NCBI GenBank assembly: GCA_032622095.1
Contig: CP136063.1
Span: forward strand, 82,251,980-82,315,979
Reading direction: 5' to 3'
Origin: Siphonodentalium dalli
Lineage: Eukaryota; Mollusca; Scaphopoda; Gadilida; Siphonodentaliidae
DNA: 64,000 bases
In this document: piece after piece, positions 24,683 to 37,903 of the stretch
Layout of the letters: each line of letters opens with the position of its first letter
How positions within the stretch are numbered: position 1 is the stretch's first letter
Position numbers and translations under genes: made by a program
The notes under the pieces: generated by a model
Seen by the model: only the letters and a program-made list of their open reading frames with translations
Database searches by the model: none
Told to the model about the DNA's origin: nothing

Positions 24683-24833
24683 GCCCAAACGGCACCAATT
24701 TGGAGTCTTTAAATCACACGATTAGATTCCTCGTATCATGAAGAAAAATTGGTGAATATTTTAATCAATCTTTGTGCCTCTCTCCCCTTCGGTGAACAAC
24801 TGACTCGAAAGTCGCCACCTTAGACAGCTTTAA
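23400..24833 (+). repeat. diverged tandem array, left part
   Basis: Repeated modules ATCATGGAGATGATTATGTA, AATTTAGTGCCCCC and CACCAATTTGGCGTCTTTAA recur at about 150 bp, with a higher-order period near 590 bp (compare 23676 with 24272, and 23792 with 24372). Includes a CT microsatellite at 24654-24681. ORFs across it are repeat artefacts. Confidence 0.75.
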
Positions 24834-25327
24834 AGGCACGTGCGGCCTTAATTGTCGAAAATATTCATATTTGTTCCAAACACCGTAAACAGAAAAACAG
24901 TAAAACGCATACAGTTCCGTTCATATATACCATGACCATCGCGTAAACAGCATGTTATCATAAAGACCTACTATATTTTACCCAAGCAAGAGCCTGATTG
25001 TGTTACAGAAGACAGCACAATGCTACTGGCTAATCACACACAAATGGCATAAACGCTCTTTATTAGTTCCATATCAGGTATTCACCAACAAAGAACGCTG
25101 TTTATGTTTACCATCATAATATAAACAAACACCAGAAAAGTAACTTTTTACGCTTTTGTTTACATAACAATGGTCAAACATATGACCATAACATACTGTT
25201 TATGCGAAATTTCTTATTTGTATACGGACAAAGTCTATCTACATTTTGATGTTCTTTCTGTTTGTGGCGGATTTTGAAGGGTGGAGATATTTTCACAGGA
25301 TACCCACCGCCAAGGCCAACCGTGTCT
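24834..25327 (+). mobile_element. TTAA-flanked MITE family D, copy 1
   Basis: 494 bp between TTAA (24830-24833 and 25328-25331). Starts AGGCACGTGCGGCCTT; ends AAGGCCAACCGTGTCT. Similar throughout to 49976-50478. It splits the tandem array: joined flanks restore the array module ending TCTTTAAACCACA. Confidence 0.85.
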
Positions 25328-25800
25328 TTAAACCACACCATTATACTCCTGATATCATGGAGATGATTATGTATAAATTTGGTGTTAATCGGCGACTAAA
25401 CAAATTCTTATCAAATGTAGTTTGCTTGCCTCCCCCGTCTCTCATCCAAACGACACCAATTTGGCATCTTTTAATCATACAATTAGATTCCTTGTATCAT
25501 GGAGAAGAGTGTGTATGAATTTGGTGGAAATCGGAGCTAAAAAGTTAATTTTATCAATTTTGGTGCCCCTATCACCTTCTGTACAACATGACACGAACGG
25601 CGCCAATTTTGACATCTTTAAACCACATCATTATAATTCTCATATCATGCAGATGATTATGTATACGTTTGGTGGGAATAGGCGAACATTTTTTGCTGCC
25701 CTCCCCTTTCTGCTCCTGACAACAACAGCGTCACTTTATAAAATTCTAACCTGCACCATTATCTTCCTTGTAAAAATCTACCCATGTTAGATCCCTTTGG
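25328..25800 (+). repeat. diverged tandem array, right part
   Basis: Same modules as 23400-24833 in the same orientation, resuming directly after MITE D. Confidence 0.75.
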
Positions 25801-26059
25801 TTTCATATAGATGGTCCCCCGCATATGCAGATTTCTATAGAACACAGACATGTATTATAACCCCAACATAGTCTGTCTGTACGGTCACAGATGGTAACTT
25901 TGTTATGGTATATAATATTCATGGCTGTCTGTTAGTCTAACAAATTAGTGTATATACAACAAACGTGCGATCATTGTCGCGCGACGGACGCAATGACATA
26001 CATGTCTCAATATCTCATCCTGGCTTCCGCTAACTCCGTCACCTTGAGCTGACATTATT

Positions 26060-27050
26060 ATGGTGACTACACCGCGGATAACATGTTTATATTGCGCTCC
26101 TTAATAGAGATGCTGAAATATAAGAAGAATGCATTCGTAGATTTCGAGAAGGCCTTTGATACCGTTTGGCGAGATGCATTATGGCTTAAGCTTATGCTGA
26201 AGGGAATAGATGGTAAAATAGATAGGGTAATTCAAAGTTTGTACACCAATATAAAATCACAGGTCTCATACAACGGACAGTTTCTCGTCGATTATTGGCC
26301 TCCAACAGGGAGTCAACTTATCACCCTTTTTTTTTCTCTCTTCATTAACCACCTTGCTGATTATCTACTCAACGCTATCTAACAGAAACGCTTTCTCGGG
26401 AAACCGAAGATAAACTGGATCATTACATGAAATTATTTATTATGCTAAATTATGCCGATGATACATGTACGTGCTCGTTTCGGAATATCGAAAAGATCTC
26501 CAATTCCAACTCGACTCATTTTACAGATATTGCTTAACATTGAAGTTGAACGTTAATATCAACAGAACTAAAATAATGTATTTCTCGAAGCGTGGCAAAC
26601 GGTACCTAATAATCTCCGCTTCACACACAACAAGTTACAGAGATATGGAGATTCTTTTCTGTGCTTGTACGCATTGTTTCATCGGTCTGGTTCATTTATA
26701 GAAGCGAAAAAACTTATAACAGAAAAAGCAACGAAAGTCATATGTATGCTGCCCTAAAACCGGAAGAAGTAATAACTTATCTATGCCTGCACACATGCAA
26801 CTCTTCGATACCCTTGTACTATACCTATACTTCTTTATGCTTGTGAAATCTGGAGCGATAGAGCCAAATCATTACCAGAACGTGTTCACCTAGAGTTCTG
26901 CAAGTTGCTGTTGAGAATAAGGGATTCAATCCCCAATTACATAATATACGGCGAGTTAGGAAGGTACCCATTATCAATTAAAATTAAAGTTAGAACAGCC
27001 AAATTATGTTGTAAACTGGTAAACAATGAGGGTACATATTTACATTGAAG
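26060..27050 (+). pseudogene. decayed non-LTR retrotransposon reverse transcriptase
   Basis: RT fragments across several frames. FVDFEKAFDTVW at about 26130-26168 is the palm motif with one catalytic Asp. It is followed by KLMLKGIDGKIDRVIQSLY and a decayed GxRQG...LF region. LNYADDT at about 26443-26464 holds the catalytic Asp pair in another frame. Then come LVSEYRKDLQFQLDSFYRYC (from 26474) and a C-terminal YGELGRYPL at about 26950. The order is normal for the RT domain of a CR1/Jockey-like LINE. Several frameshifts and stops make it non-functional; endonuclease and ORF1 were not seen. Confidence 0.85.
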
Positions 27051-27117
27051 CCTAACATATTTACGCTTGGAGCAGACGTGATAATCGGGTAACAGTGCAC
27101 TTGTACTGAGAGCTTTC

Positions 27118-27212
27118 CGATGAATGGCAACAAGCCATATTTCCGACTAAATCCTGAAAAATTATCCATAATTATGCTGTGGTTAAGGAGTCGATTATTT
27201 AGGGCATTACTG
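27118..27212. mobile_element. 5'-truncated mariner-like MITE
   Basis: GATGAATGGCAACAAGCCAT through GGGCATTACTG matches the right two thirds of 44982-45131, ending at TA. Confidence 0.75.
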
Positions 27213-29929
27213 TACAACTCAATGGGAGCATTTGGGTAATGATAAGTTGGCCATCCCGACAACGCCATCTAATCATTAGCCGCGTGTCCATAGCTATACG
27301 CCTATCACGGAAAAGCTGGTGCAGGTACACCGAATGGAAATGTGGACAACATGCTAACTTTTTCACACACAACTCACATAAATAGTAGACATTGAATGAG
27401 AAGTCGCACTACGTCATCATTGGCATTAGAACGTGCAGGGAACTGAGCCTCTTGTGCGTCCTTAACATCGCCTTGTATTGTTCTTTATGTTGTTAGGTTT
27501 CGATTTTCGTCCTGGATCACGCAGACATTAGCCCATAGTTACTTCTTGAAGCGACACGAGTCCGAGACATATTGTAAAGTTTCACATTGACCGACTGACG
27601 GCATCACTTAACGTACGACGCCCTGCCGATAGCGTGTTACATACGTTTGTACTTCGGCGTGTACCGACTTTTGAACAAGAAGTCGTTGAAGTATTGGACC
27701 TAGAACAAATTGTTGACAAGCTGTTTTCGGTGTCATTTTGTCGGGCAGAATTTGGGGAACAACATATCTAAAATCCGCTTTGGGGAAACTTTTCTAGAGT
27801 ATTTTGAATGAAAAAGGTCCTATTTGTGGTTTTTATGTATGATTTTCCGTTTCTTATGAAATATACACTTGAATGGCATTTGCATTAAAGTTATACAGAT
27901 GGCAGAACATGCAACATAAACAAATTGGTATTGTTGTCATGACAGATGTATGTAATTCCGTATTCAATTTGATTGTGGTCAAAATTGCGACCGAAAGTGG
28001 TAAAATTGGACAATTTTGGCTAAATTTCACCAGATCGTTTCCAATTATAAGAAATTTGATCTAAATGGCCATTTGCGCCAACATATACCATTTTAAATCA
28101 ATGTCTGATACATGTGAGCCATATCACGAGGACTGGGAATTTGGACCCTTCGGGGTCCCTCAAATTCGAAATATAAATGTACTAAATTTCTAAGAAAAAT
28201 CAATTATTATTTTAATGCCCAGAATAACCGCAAATCGAACACACCAGTCTACTGAATACTCATTAGGCGTTCCCCCAATGCATCTCATACTTAGGGCCCG
28301 GTTGATTCACTTTGCTGACATCACTATTCTGTGACGGACAGCATATTTTCACAATCAACCACGGCGAAATATGCGATGGAGAAGTGACCGTCGGCACAAT
28401 TTTGTACCACATCGGGAGGAGGTGCAGAATTGTGACGTCAATGACTGATTGACGTTATGGCCGCGCCCATTAAATTCATGTTTCAATGGCCGATTGGGAA
28501 TAGTTTTTCAATGATGTGAAAAACTGTTGTTCTCATTTGATATCTTGCAATTAACCAGCTAGAAAAAGCGGTTCAAGCAAAAATAAATGAAATTACCTCT
28601 ATCAAAATAATGATTTTGATGAGAATAAAGTACAGGAATGAGAATTTACCCTAAATATGTGGCCATTTTGTAACATAATTCAACCAACTTTATTTATTTA
28701 TATTCACTGTCAATATTGTGAACAATACAATGCATTCATTGTGTCAATAAATTCTGAGCATAAACTTAATTTGGCAAAATTTACGGAAGTTTATTTCGTT
28801 GGAGCAGCTATTGGTTGCCATTTTGGACAAACGAACACGTGATCTGTTCCACTAAAACTTCAGTTTTGGTTGATAATGCAGAACCTCACCACATAGTTGT
28901 GCTGTGCCAATGGTGAACAAACCATCCCCCGAAAGCTTCTTAGATATTGCATGTTCATTAACTCAAACCATGCATTGCCGACGTCTCTGAATTATAAATG
29001 GAATAGCAAAATCCCTGCTATATAGAGCATCGTCAGACTATGTTGTGAACTTGCTTTTTGAAATGGGATCTTATATATGAAGTCGTGGCGACAGGGTAGG
29101 GTTGGTGTGTCTCTCACCCCCAACTTTAGCCACATTTTTCAACAGATGGAATTTCATGCCTAGCACACCATCACTTTGTCAATGTCACGTTACAAATAGG
29201 TTGACATTGCTATCATATTTTGATTTTCCAATTAACAGTTGGAAAGTTTGAGGAATCAGTTAGAAAATTCCAACCAAATAAAGATGCAAATAGCAAGAAT
29301 TTCTCCAAGTTGGGATTTGGTCTGATTCATGTTGGGGGGGGGGGGGGGGGTGTTGAGATACCAGTTGGAAAATTGCAACCCCATGGGGAAGCAAATTATA
29401 ATTTCGTCTGGTTCAAGGTGCATGGTGCACTTGAATAAATTAAAGTCGGTTACTGGTTGCTCAAAATATTGGGTCAATCTATCAATAGTACAAGTGTTTA
29501 CTTCCAAGCAACACATCCCCCGACTGGAACGCTAATGACAACGCACGCCAGGTATACAAGCATGGATAATCAACACGATTATCGTTGTTGTTTACCCCCC
29601 ACAATTACCGCTAACAGAGATTACAAAACTGTAGAAAATATAAAATTCAATATTAATGCTTCTGGATTGGGTGACAATGAAGACCATCAGCGATCACATT
29701 CAGCTTTAAACATACTCAATGACAATAGAACGATACACGCGTTGAATTATCAGGCTGCTGAATTCGACGATCGAACTGCTACTGTTCAGGTTCGCAGAGA
29801 AGTGTTAGCTTCCTTAATCGGGGGTTCTAGGCCATGTCTTGCACGTGTCATTTCAGTACAAGCATTTTGCTAAAGTAAAACACTTTACGGTGAGGCATTG
29901 GACGAGACAGATCTGGCGACTTAACTGCG
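27213..29929. other. intergenic, no gene recognised
   Basis: AT-rich. A poly-G run lies at about 29333-29351. A 138-codon ORF at 29457-29873 has no recognisable motif and is not called. Confidence 0.35.
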
Positions 29930-31160
29930 GAGTTATGTGTTTATTTCTTCGATGCATGGGACTTCTGTTTTTCGCCATCGGTATGTGGTACTCATTGCCA
30001 CTGACATTTTTCTGTGATGCTGGTTAATATATAATAATGTTTGTTCTGCTGAATAATTCGCGCTGCCGCTTGCCAAATTTGCCGATGGAAAACATAATTC
30101 ACACTTGGGAAAAAATATTTTCATTTGGCAAAAGTTTTGGCAAGTAGCTTTTAAATTTGTCAAAAGGGTAAAATATTGGTCACTCAATAGCATTCATTTC
30201 AGGAAAGCATTGCAATTAATGGTGTTTTATAAGGTTAGGAAATGGTAACACCTCTATCAAGTTAATCTGTTAGCATTAGTATCGATGAAATTACTATAGT
30301 ATTTATTGTGGTTGCGTTTAAAATGATAATCCTCTTTTTATGTGCCCTTCTGGTGAAGCAACTCTTCAACAATTGTAATGATCGGTAATTGGTTGGTTGT
30401 TTTCCACCTGTAGTTTTCGGTGGAATTTCCCAATTTGAACCCACCCCAAAAGCGAGCTCTCCGTTGGGTTGGTTGTTCTATGATAAACCACAGTGGAGAG
30501 GCGAGAATTATTAATAATTAACTGCCTTCCTATCGATATCAAAAGTTTTTAAAACGGCGTTTGTCGAAATATAATAATAAAATTTAGCAGAAACTGATAG
30601 CATTTGGCAATTTATAAAAGAATTTGGCAAAAAATATTTTCATTTGGCAAAAGCAAATTTTGGTCCAGCGCGGACCCTGGCTGAATTGCTATGATTGCTA
30701 AAGCGATGCTGTTTATAAAAAGTACCGTTATTTTATTTAAGGTTGTCATTTTGGTGGTGCTTGGCTTATCTGAACAAATCGAGGGAAAAACTCAATGTGT
30801 ATAACACATGCATAACATGTATACATTAACATATTAAATAACTTTTTCTTACATTGTATAGCATTTTTTTTTTTTATATTCTTTAACAATTTTATAGTTT
30901 AAAAAAAATGTTCTTACATTCGTTACCAAATTTTATCATTTTTTTTTTTGCATTCTTTAACAATTGTTATAATTTTTTATCATTATTTCTTACATTCTTC
31001 AACAATTATTTTTATAATTTTTTTCATTTCTTCTTACATTCTTTAACAATTATAAAAAATATTATAAAATTTGTTAGGCCAATGCATTCTCTTACATATG
31101 CGAGGCGACCTATAGTCGACTCGCATATATAAGAGAATGCATTGGCACAGGGTTTTCGCA
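29930..31160 (+). mobile_element. palindrome-ended element, direct copy 1
   Basis: Aligns with 32227-33100 in the same orientation: CTTCTGTTTTTCGCCATCGG at 29960 and 32268, and GTATTTATTGTGGTTGCG-type sequence at 30298 and 32577. Copy 1 has an extra segment at about 30390-30720. Both copies pass through a T-rich stretch with ACATTCTTTAACAATT repeats and end in a 69-bp palindrome plus CACAGGG. Confidence 0.75.
31078..31146. repeat. 69-bp palindrome
   Basis: Same palindrome as 5900-5968, here at the end of a different repeat unit. Confidence 0.9.
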
Positions 31161-32226
31161 AAACATAAGGAAGCTCCCGTCTTGAAATAATGGCTGCTGG
31201 CCATAATTGAGATAGCAACAGCGCTGCCACTTTTAAAATATTTTTGAAATATACATCTGCTTAGATGTTTGATACAGCCATTGGCTTTTTCTAAAATCGC
31301 TTGGATTAGCCACACACCGCATAAATGACAACTTTAGAAAACAATAACAATACTGTTTCTTAACAACATCTCTTTGTCCGACCAGGATCCACCAGCATCA
31401 TAGAACATTATCAGGACGACTTAACACAAGTACAATTTAATAAGACGTTCTAATTTAGATATTTTGTGGACTATTTTCGTTATATGCTTTTAACATGAGT
31501 TTGGATTGTTTTTTTGCGATGTCAATAAAACGTTCAATGCACAGGTTGAAATCTAATGCCGTGGGGCCCGTAAAACAAAGCATAATTTTGTTTTGGCCTT
31601 AAGTATAAGAAATGAATGGTTATATTTTTATTTAACCCTTTCACGGCGGGAGCTTCCAGATTTTTTGCGAAAAGATTAATAATAAATCAATATTCGGAAT
31701 ATTGCAGAAGGGTAAGTTTTTTTGAAGATTCTCCGTAAATATTTTGAACCAAGTATGTTCTATAGTATATGGTTTTGTGCCGACAATGCCAGAATATTTT
31801 AAGACTAATCAATGATTAAAATTTGTTTAATTATTGTAATGAAAATCTTTGAGCACAGTGGTTTGTTTGAAACAAGAGCCATGAGTGTAAACACCATAGA
31901 ATCTAAAGTTTATATTCGTGAGAGAGTGTACTCTTAATTATGCATAAGAACTACACTTCAACATCGGGTGAATTTCATCCTCGGTGGTGTTCGAGTTACA
32001 GAACTTGCATATTATATCAGGCAAGTCCTCTCATCCACACCTACTTATATACTCTGTCCGAATAGCCACCACACAAAGGTAAATACTTTACTATTGCAAC
32101 TTAGTAGTGTGATTCCCCAATAATAGTAGGCGTTTCAAATATTCCCTTTCCGATCATTTTCATAAGCAACTCGCATGGTACTAATCAATATTCAATATAT
32201 AATGCAGCTTCTTGCAAACCGACAAC
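31161..32226. other. intergenic, no gene recognised
   Basis: Separates the two direct palindrome-ended copies. 31180-31320 resembles 37240-37430 (ATGGCTG, CCATAATTGAGA, GGATTAGC), so some of it is an older dispersed repeat. Confidence 0.35.
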
Positions 32227-33100
32227 ATAATATGTGTTTATTTCTTCAATACATGGGACTTCTGTTTTTCGCCATCGGTATGTGGTACTGAGTGCTACTG
32301 ACCATTTTCTGTGATGCTGGTTAATATATCATAATTTTTGTTCTGCTGAATAATTCGCGCTGCCACTTGCCAAATTCACATTTGGAGAAAAAATATTTTC
32401 ATTTGTCAAAAGTTTTGGCAAGTAGCTTTTAAATTTCTCAAAAGAGTAAAACATTTGTCACGCAATACCATTCATTTCAGGAAAGCATTGCAATTAGTGG
32501 TGTTTAATAAGGTTAGGAAATTGTATCACCTCTATCAAGTTAATCTGTTAGCATTAGTATCGATGAAATTACTATAGTATTTATTGTGGTGTCGTTTACA
32601 TTGATATTCCTCTTTTTATGTGCCCTTCTGGTGAAGCAACTCTTCACAATTGTACAGAAACGGTACCGTTATTTTATTTAAGGTTGTCATTTTGGTGGTG
32701 CTTGGCTTATCTGAACAAATCGAGGGAAAACCTCAATGTGTATAACACATTCATAACATGTATACAGTAACATATTAAATAACTTTTTATTACATTCTAT
32801 AGCAATCTTTTTTCTTATATTCTTTAACAATTTTATAATTAAAAAAAAATGTTCTTGCATTCGTTATCAATTTTTTTCATTTTTCTTACATTATTTAACA
32901 AACGTTATAATTTTTAATAATTATTTCTTACATTCTGTAATAATTTTTTTGATATTTTTTTTCATTTATTTTTTACATTCTTTGACAATTATAAAAAATA
33001 TAATAAAATTTGTTAGGCCAATGCATTCTCTTATATATGCGGGGCGACCTATAGTCGACTCGCATATATAAGAGAATGCATTGGCACAGGGTTTTCGCAA
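32227..33100 (+). mobile_element. palindrome-ended element, direct copy 2
   Basis: Shorter counterpart of 29930-31160, lacking the ~330 bp segment present there. Ends with the palindrome at 33017-33085. Confidence 0.75.
33017..33085. repeat. 69-bp palindrome
   Basis: Near-identical to 31078-31146. Confidence 0.9.
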
Positions 33101-33239
33101 ACAATCAGGAAGCTCCTTGCAAACCCACAACATAATATATTTAGTGCACTCTATATGTTGTATATACTCATTTCGAATTTCATCAATACCCCTATGTTTT
33201 ACATTTGTTTTTTTGAGTTTTGAGCTCATCTATTGCCTT

Positions 33240-33900
33240 CAGAATGACATGAGGGGGTCTAATGGTGTGGTTTAAAGATGCCACAGTGTTGGCGGGAAGG
33301 GAGAGTGCTCTAAACCGATATAAATATGTTTTGTAAATATGTTTTGTCGACGATTTTCATCAAATTTATATATAACCATCCCCATGATACAATGAATGTG
33401 GTTTAAATTTTAAGACGCCAAATTGGTGCCGTTCAAGTCAGGGATGGGGGAATGTACGGGAACCAAATACATGTAGATTATACTGTTATCGTCATTTTCC
33501 ACATATACATAGTCATCTCCATGATACGAGGAATTTGAAATGTGGATAAAGATGACAAAGTGGCACCATACGGGATTGGGAAAGGAAGATAACAAAATTA
33601 ATAACAATATTAAATTGTCGCCGATTTCTTCCAAATTTCATAGATATATATATAAATATCCACGAAAAGAAGAACCAATGGTGTTGTGTAAGTTTTCAAG
33701 AGTGGCCCTACCAGAGTCAGTTATTGTGTCAGGGGAGGGCATCATAATTGGGTTGTTCAAAGTTGGCAGGTCGGCCTTTGTGGTACAGTGCTATATGGGC
33801 ATCAGAACTGATAAAACCGTTTTGTTTCAGCAATTTCATTTAAATGTATGTTAGGCATCCACACAATACGACAAATCTAAAGGTGTGGTTTGAAAATGCT
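33240..33900 (-). repeat. inverted relative of the 23.4-25.8 kb array
   Basis: Read on the minus strand it shows the same modules (CACCAATTTGGCGTCTT, TCATGGAGATGACTATGTAT), diverged. Confidence 0.6.
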
Positions 33901-34099
33901 AAATGCTAAAAGTGGCACACCCTCTGAATTTAGGAGTCTGAAGTACGTGCAATTGTAAATATTTACTTGTCAACTCTGGACGAATTAATCACGATAACCA
34001 GAGCGATAATTATGCCAATGTTTGTCATTGCACATAATACATGCATGTATAAGACTGACGTTTTTGGTTGCTCTTTTACATATAGAATGGATGAGAATA

Positions 34100-34990
34100 A
34101 AAAGATCGCTGACCCCACGTCTGCTCAAAAGAGGTGGCTTTTTTGGGGTGTTGGCTTCTTTTAAGAACAAAAGTCAAATTCTGGTAAACATTGTATTCCA
34201 ACTTGACGATGACCCTTGTGTTCTCAAAGGTGGTTCAAACACCAAATATCAAGAGATTATTTTTTTATGTTTGATCAAGTTGTCACAATTTGTTTTATTT
34301 CTAATAGAACAAAGGCGCATAGCTCCGTTAATAACAATGGACCGTGACCAAATTCGAATTTGACGTACGTTTTCTGAACAGTAAACCATTTACCAAGTGT
34401 TACTATCGATAAATTATGTTAATTATTGCTCAAATTATCATCCAGACAACCCAAACATTTAAAAAGAGGCATAACTCCTCCAAAATAATCTGGCTATGAT
34501 CATCCATTTTCGAAGTTTACCTGCGTTTTCTCAACTGTCAGACATATACCAACCTAAATATCAAGAAATTATGTTTAATATTTCTCATTCGGTTTTCATT
34601 CCAAGTCGAAAAAGATGCATAACTCAGTCAAAAATTAACGGACCATAATCAAATTCGAAATTAATCTATGTTTCCTAAAATGTGAACAACATACCAGATA
34701 TCAATACATTATGTTGAGCATTGATCAAGTTATCATCCAGCAACCATAAATTGTGATTTCTAAGCTGAAAAAGATGCATAACTCCTCCGGCTAATAACTC
34801 CGCCAACAATCGGGCCATGATCAAAATCGAACTTCAAATGTGATCTACGCACCAAATTTCAACAAATTCTGTTGAATACAAGTTATAATCCAGACAATAA
34901 ACAACTATGAATTGTAAGTAGACAAGGGGGCATAACTGCTTCAAAAATCATCGGACCGTGACCCAATTCGATTTTGCGTTCTTAAATAGC
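34100..34990 (+). repeat. ~155-bp diverged tandem array, about 5 units
   Basis: GCATAACTCCTCCAAAA / GCATAACTCAGTCAAAAA-type modules followed by GGACCATGACCAAATTCGAA recur near 34310, 34465, 34610, 34770 and 34925. No coding signal. Confidence 0.75.
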
Positions 34991-35551
34991 AACTACATAC
35001 CAAATCCGATGGATTCTGATTCATGTAATAATGTTGAAATTATGATCTGGACATCACTGATGGACGACGGATATGCTAATTATAACAGTCCTCCGAAATG
35101 TCTTGGGGGACAGACAATAACTACTTTGAGCAAGAGTACTCTCTATTCCGATGCAATTTCCCTAAACGGAGTGTCCCACATCACTTTAACATGGGAACGC
35201 CTGGTTATCCTGTTTGTTATATAAATATTAGGTGGAAATCAGCAAAAAATATTCTGATCGATATTGGCGCCCTTGGCCTCACCACCCCTGACTCGAACGA
35301 CAACACTTTGGAATATTTATTTATACAACACAATTAGAATCCCCATATCATGGAGACGGATATATTTCATGGAAATCGGTTACAAATTTGTTTTTATCTA
35401 CATGTATTTTTGAAGCCCTCTCCCTCCGCGTCACTGACTCGACGATTTTAGAGCCCCTCTCCCTCTGCACCCCTGATTCGAACAGGCATAATTTGGCACC
35501 TTTAGACCACATGCACCATTAGACTCCTCACATCACGGAGATGATTATATA
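34991..35551 (+). repeat. further fragments of the 23.4 kb-type array
   Basis: Modules such as CCCTGACTCGAACG and CATATCATGGAGACG resemble the plus-orientation array at 23.4-25.8 kb. Confidence 0.5.
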
Positions 35552-35615
35552 ACAAGAAAACCATAGTCAGAAATGGTAACGCCCTCAAGATCATATTATT
35601 AGGCATATGTAAAAT
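35552..35615 (+). repeat. solo terminus of the ACAAGAAAACC repeat
   Basis: ACAAGAAAACCATAGTCAGA and about 45 following bases match the left end of copies A and C; the body is absent. It is the fourth occurrence of the tract that encodes the signal peptide at 40099. Confidence 0.8.
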
Positions 35616-35899
35616 ATAGTGGATCTTTAATGTAGTGATTGTGAAAAAGGTGTATATTGGAAACGGGTATGAAGTTGATTATATATAATTGTTTTTGTAT
35701 GTGTATGTAGTGAGCGCTTGGTGAGAAAGAATGTGAAAACATTTTTAAAATCGGACTTTCCAAACTAAACTTATGATATATAATTATATTATTTTGTAAA
35801 CACCGAGTCTATTGTTAACTTTTTTCATCGGCATCTATATCTAAATAGTGTGCATGTTCGCCGATTCAGTAGTCGTTTACCACAGCCATGTCGCATATA

Positions 35900-36290
35900 A
35901 TGAAAGTGTCAATGACACTGTAGCTCAACTTGGGAAGGAGTAAATTTTTTTGCTGAGCAATGAATAGAATAATAAAGAAGAAGGAGCGTAAACTAGAGGT
36001 CATCCCGAAGATCCGTACGAAGTTTGGTGATGATCGGATGAGGGATGTGGTATGTAGGGTGCGCCAAAGGATGTAGTCATACAAAGAGTAAATTACGAGA
36101 TGGCGCTGGCGGCCATGTTTTTCAACGAATTTAGATCAAAATAGGAGGCTCCCATCTAGAGGTCACCCCATAGATCCATATGCAGTATGGTGATCATCAG
36201 ATGAGGGACGTGGTATGTAAGGTGTTCCAACGGATTTAGCCATGCAAAGAGTACAATCCAAGATGGCTGCCGTGGCACCTTGGTTAATCG
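35900..36290 (+). mobile_element. pearl-like array fragment
   Basis: Left arm GAAAGTGTCAATGACACTGT and TGTAGCTCAAC as at 9199, followed by two to three ~160-bp units with GGTGATGATCGGATGAGGGA and CTCCCATCTAGAGGTCACC. Confidence 0.65.
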
Positions 36291-37903
36291 GTCTCTAGAT
36301 GTACAAAAACAACCCCTTTTATCGAATAAATACATTTATGTTGTGCAATAGATGATAATCATCATTTTATTAAAACTTTTAGATTCGGGCATGTCTTTAT
36401 CGCTGTAAAAATACAATTCTAAAGCTGTTCCTCCGACTGGCAACTTTGGTCAGAATGTTATAGAAAACTACTGAGTATTTCCGGACAAATAAGGTATCAA
36501 CTTGTCTTTAAAAAAATTTAGGAAATGCTCGTAACAGTCATAATGCTATGTTTTATGTCAGTTCCTCATACATATTATGTTTTTGTGCGTTTGCACAGTT
36601 TGAATTCGTGGTACTCACCAACCTCGAAACCACGTGATTCCCCACCGTGCATATATCAGCTATATAGGAAATTCCAACACAATGGGTGGAAATGAAATGC
36701 ACCAGACATTTCTCGGAATCTCGATTTGGTTTAAGGGTGTGCAGTTTGTAATTTCAACCCCCTTTCCAATGGAGACCATCTATATATGTCTACACCCCTG
36801 GTAAAGTGGTCCCGATAACATGCCGTGATGCTGGTGGGGCTTGTTGGATAAGAGAGATAACAGAATCGCTACCATATTGGACCCACCAGCCCAGTTAGGC
36901 GCATTCAGTGCTACAGGTCAAAGTTCCGGAGCGCCATCCATGAATATTCAAAACTCCTTATATGGAATGCTACTCCAGAACTTTGAGCTGTAGCACTTAA
37001 ACCGCGGAATGGGGGCTGGATGGATCCATTATGTCAGCGACTCAGTGATCTCGCTTATTGCTATGATGCTGAGTGAGAAAACTAATGCTGTCAGGAAAAG
37101 TACATTGTTCTCAAGTTATAATGCTGTCAGGAAAAGTAAATTGTTCTCAAGTTGTAATTTTCGCGGTCTTTGACTGGCCCGAAAGAATCGAGAAAAATAC
37201 ATAATGTTTATAATATATTCAAAACAATATATGTTATAAAACTATTTTAATAATGGCTGTGTTCGTTGCAGCAAACCGACCATAATTGAGACGGTTATTC
37301 GTGTAGTTTTTCAAACATCAATGCAGCCATTATTAATGTATTTTTGACAGATATGTTATTTAATGCTAAATACATACATACACCAGTTTTTTTTCCTCTC
37401 AAGTTGCTCGGATTAGCGAAACACCCCAAAACGATAACGAAACACCCCAAAAACCATAACTCTATAAAATATAAAGGAACATTTTCTTAACAGCGTCCAA
37501 ATTCCATGCAGCGCCCTCTACGTTAGCACTGCGATATAGCACTGCCACAAGGATGGTACTTTGCGGACCGATACATATTTTTTTACATATCGTCAGAACT
37601 ATATTTAGTTACCTATTATCTTATTTGACCACCACAAATTTGCAATAATGGCAATTCTTTCGGTATTGATAAGAAGGATATAGACTGAGCCAGACATAGA
37701 CAATTTTAGTCCTAAAACATAAGAACTAAGAACACGTAAGAAATCCTTTCCAAATGTCCTTATGGCAGTGGTATCTCAGCGGAGCGATGGGAGATAACTC
37801 TGCACGGAGTTTGAACAGCGTCAGTTAGCCACCAGCACCATTATAACAAATCATCGGGACCCACCAGCATCATAGTAAATTAGCAGGACCACTTAACCAT
37901 TCG
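36291..37903. other. intergenic, no gene recognised
   Basis: No coding features. A short direct repeat, AATGCTGTCAGGAAAAGTA, occurs twice within 37086-37140. Confidence 0.35.

Noticed and set aside
29457-29873. 138-codon plus-strand ORF
   Set aside because: Composition in its second half is mildly protein-like, but there is no recognisable domain or clear splice context. It could be an unrecognised exon or transposon remnant.
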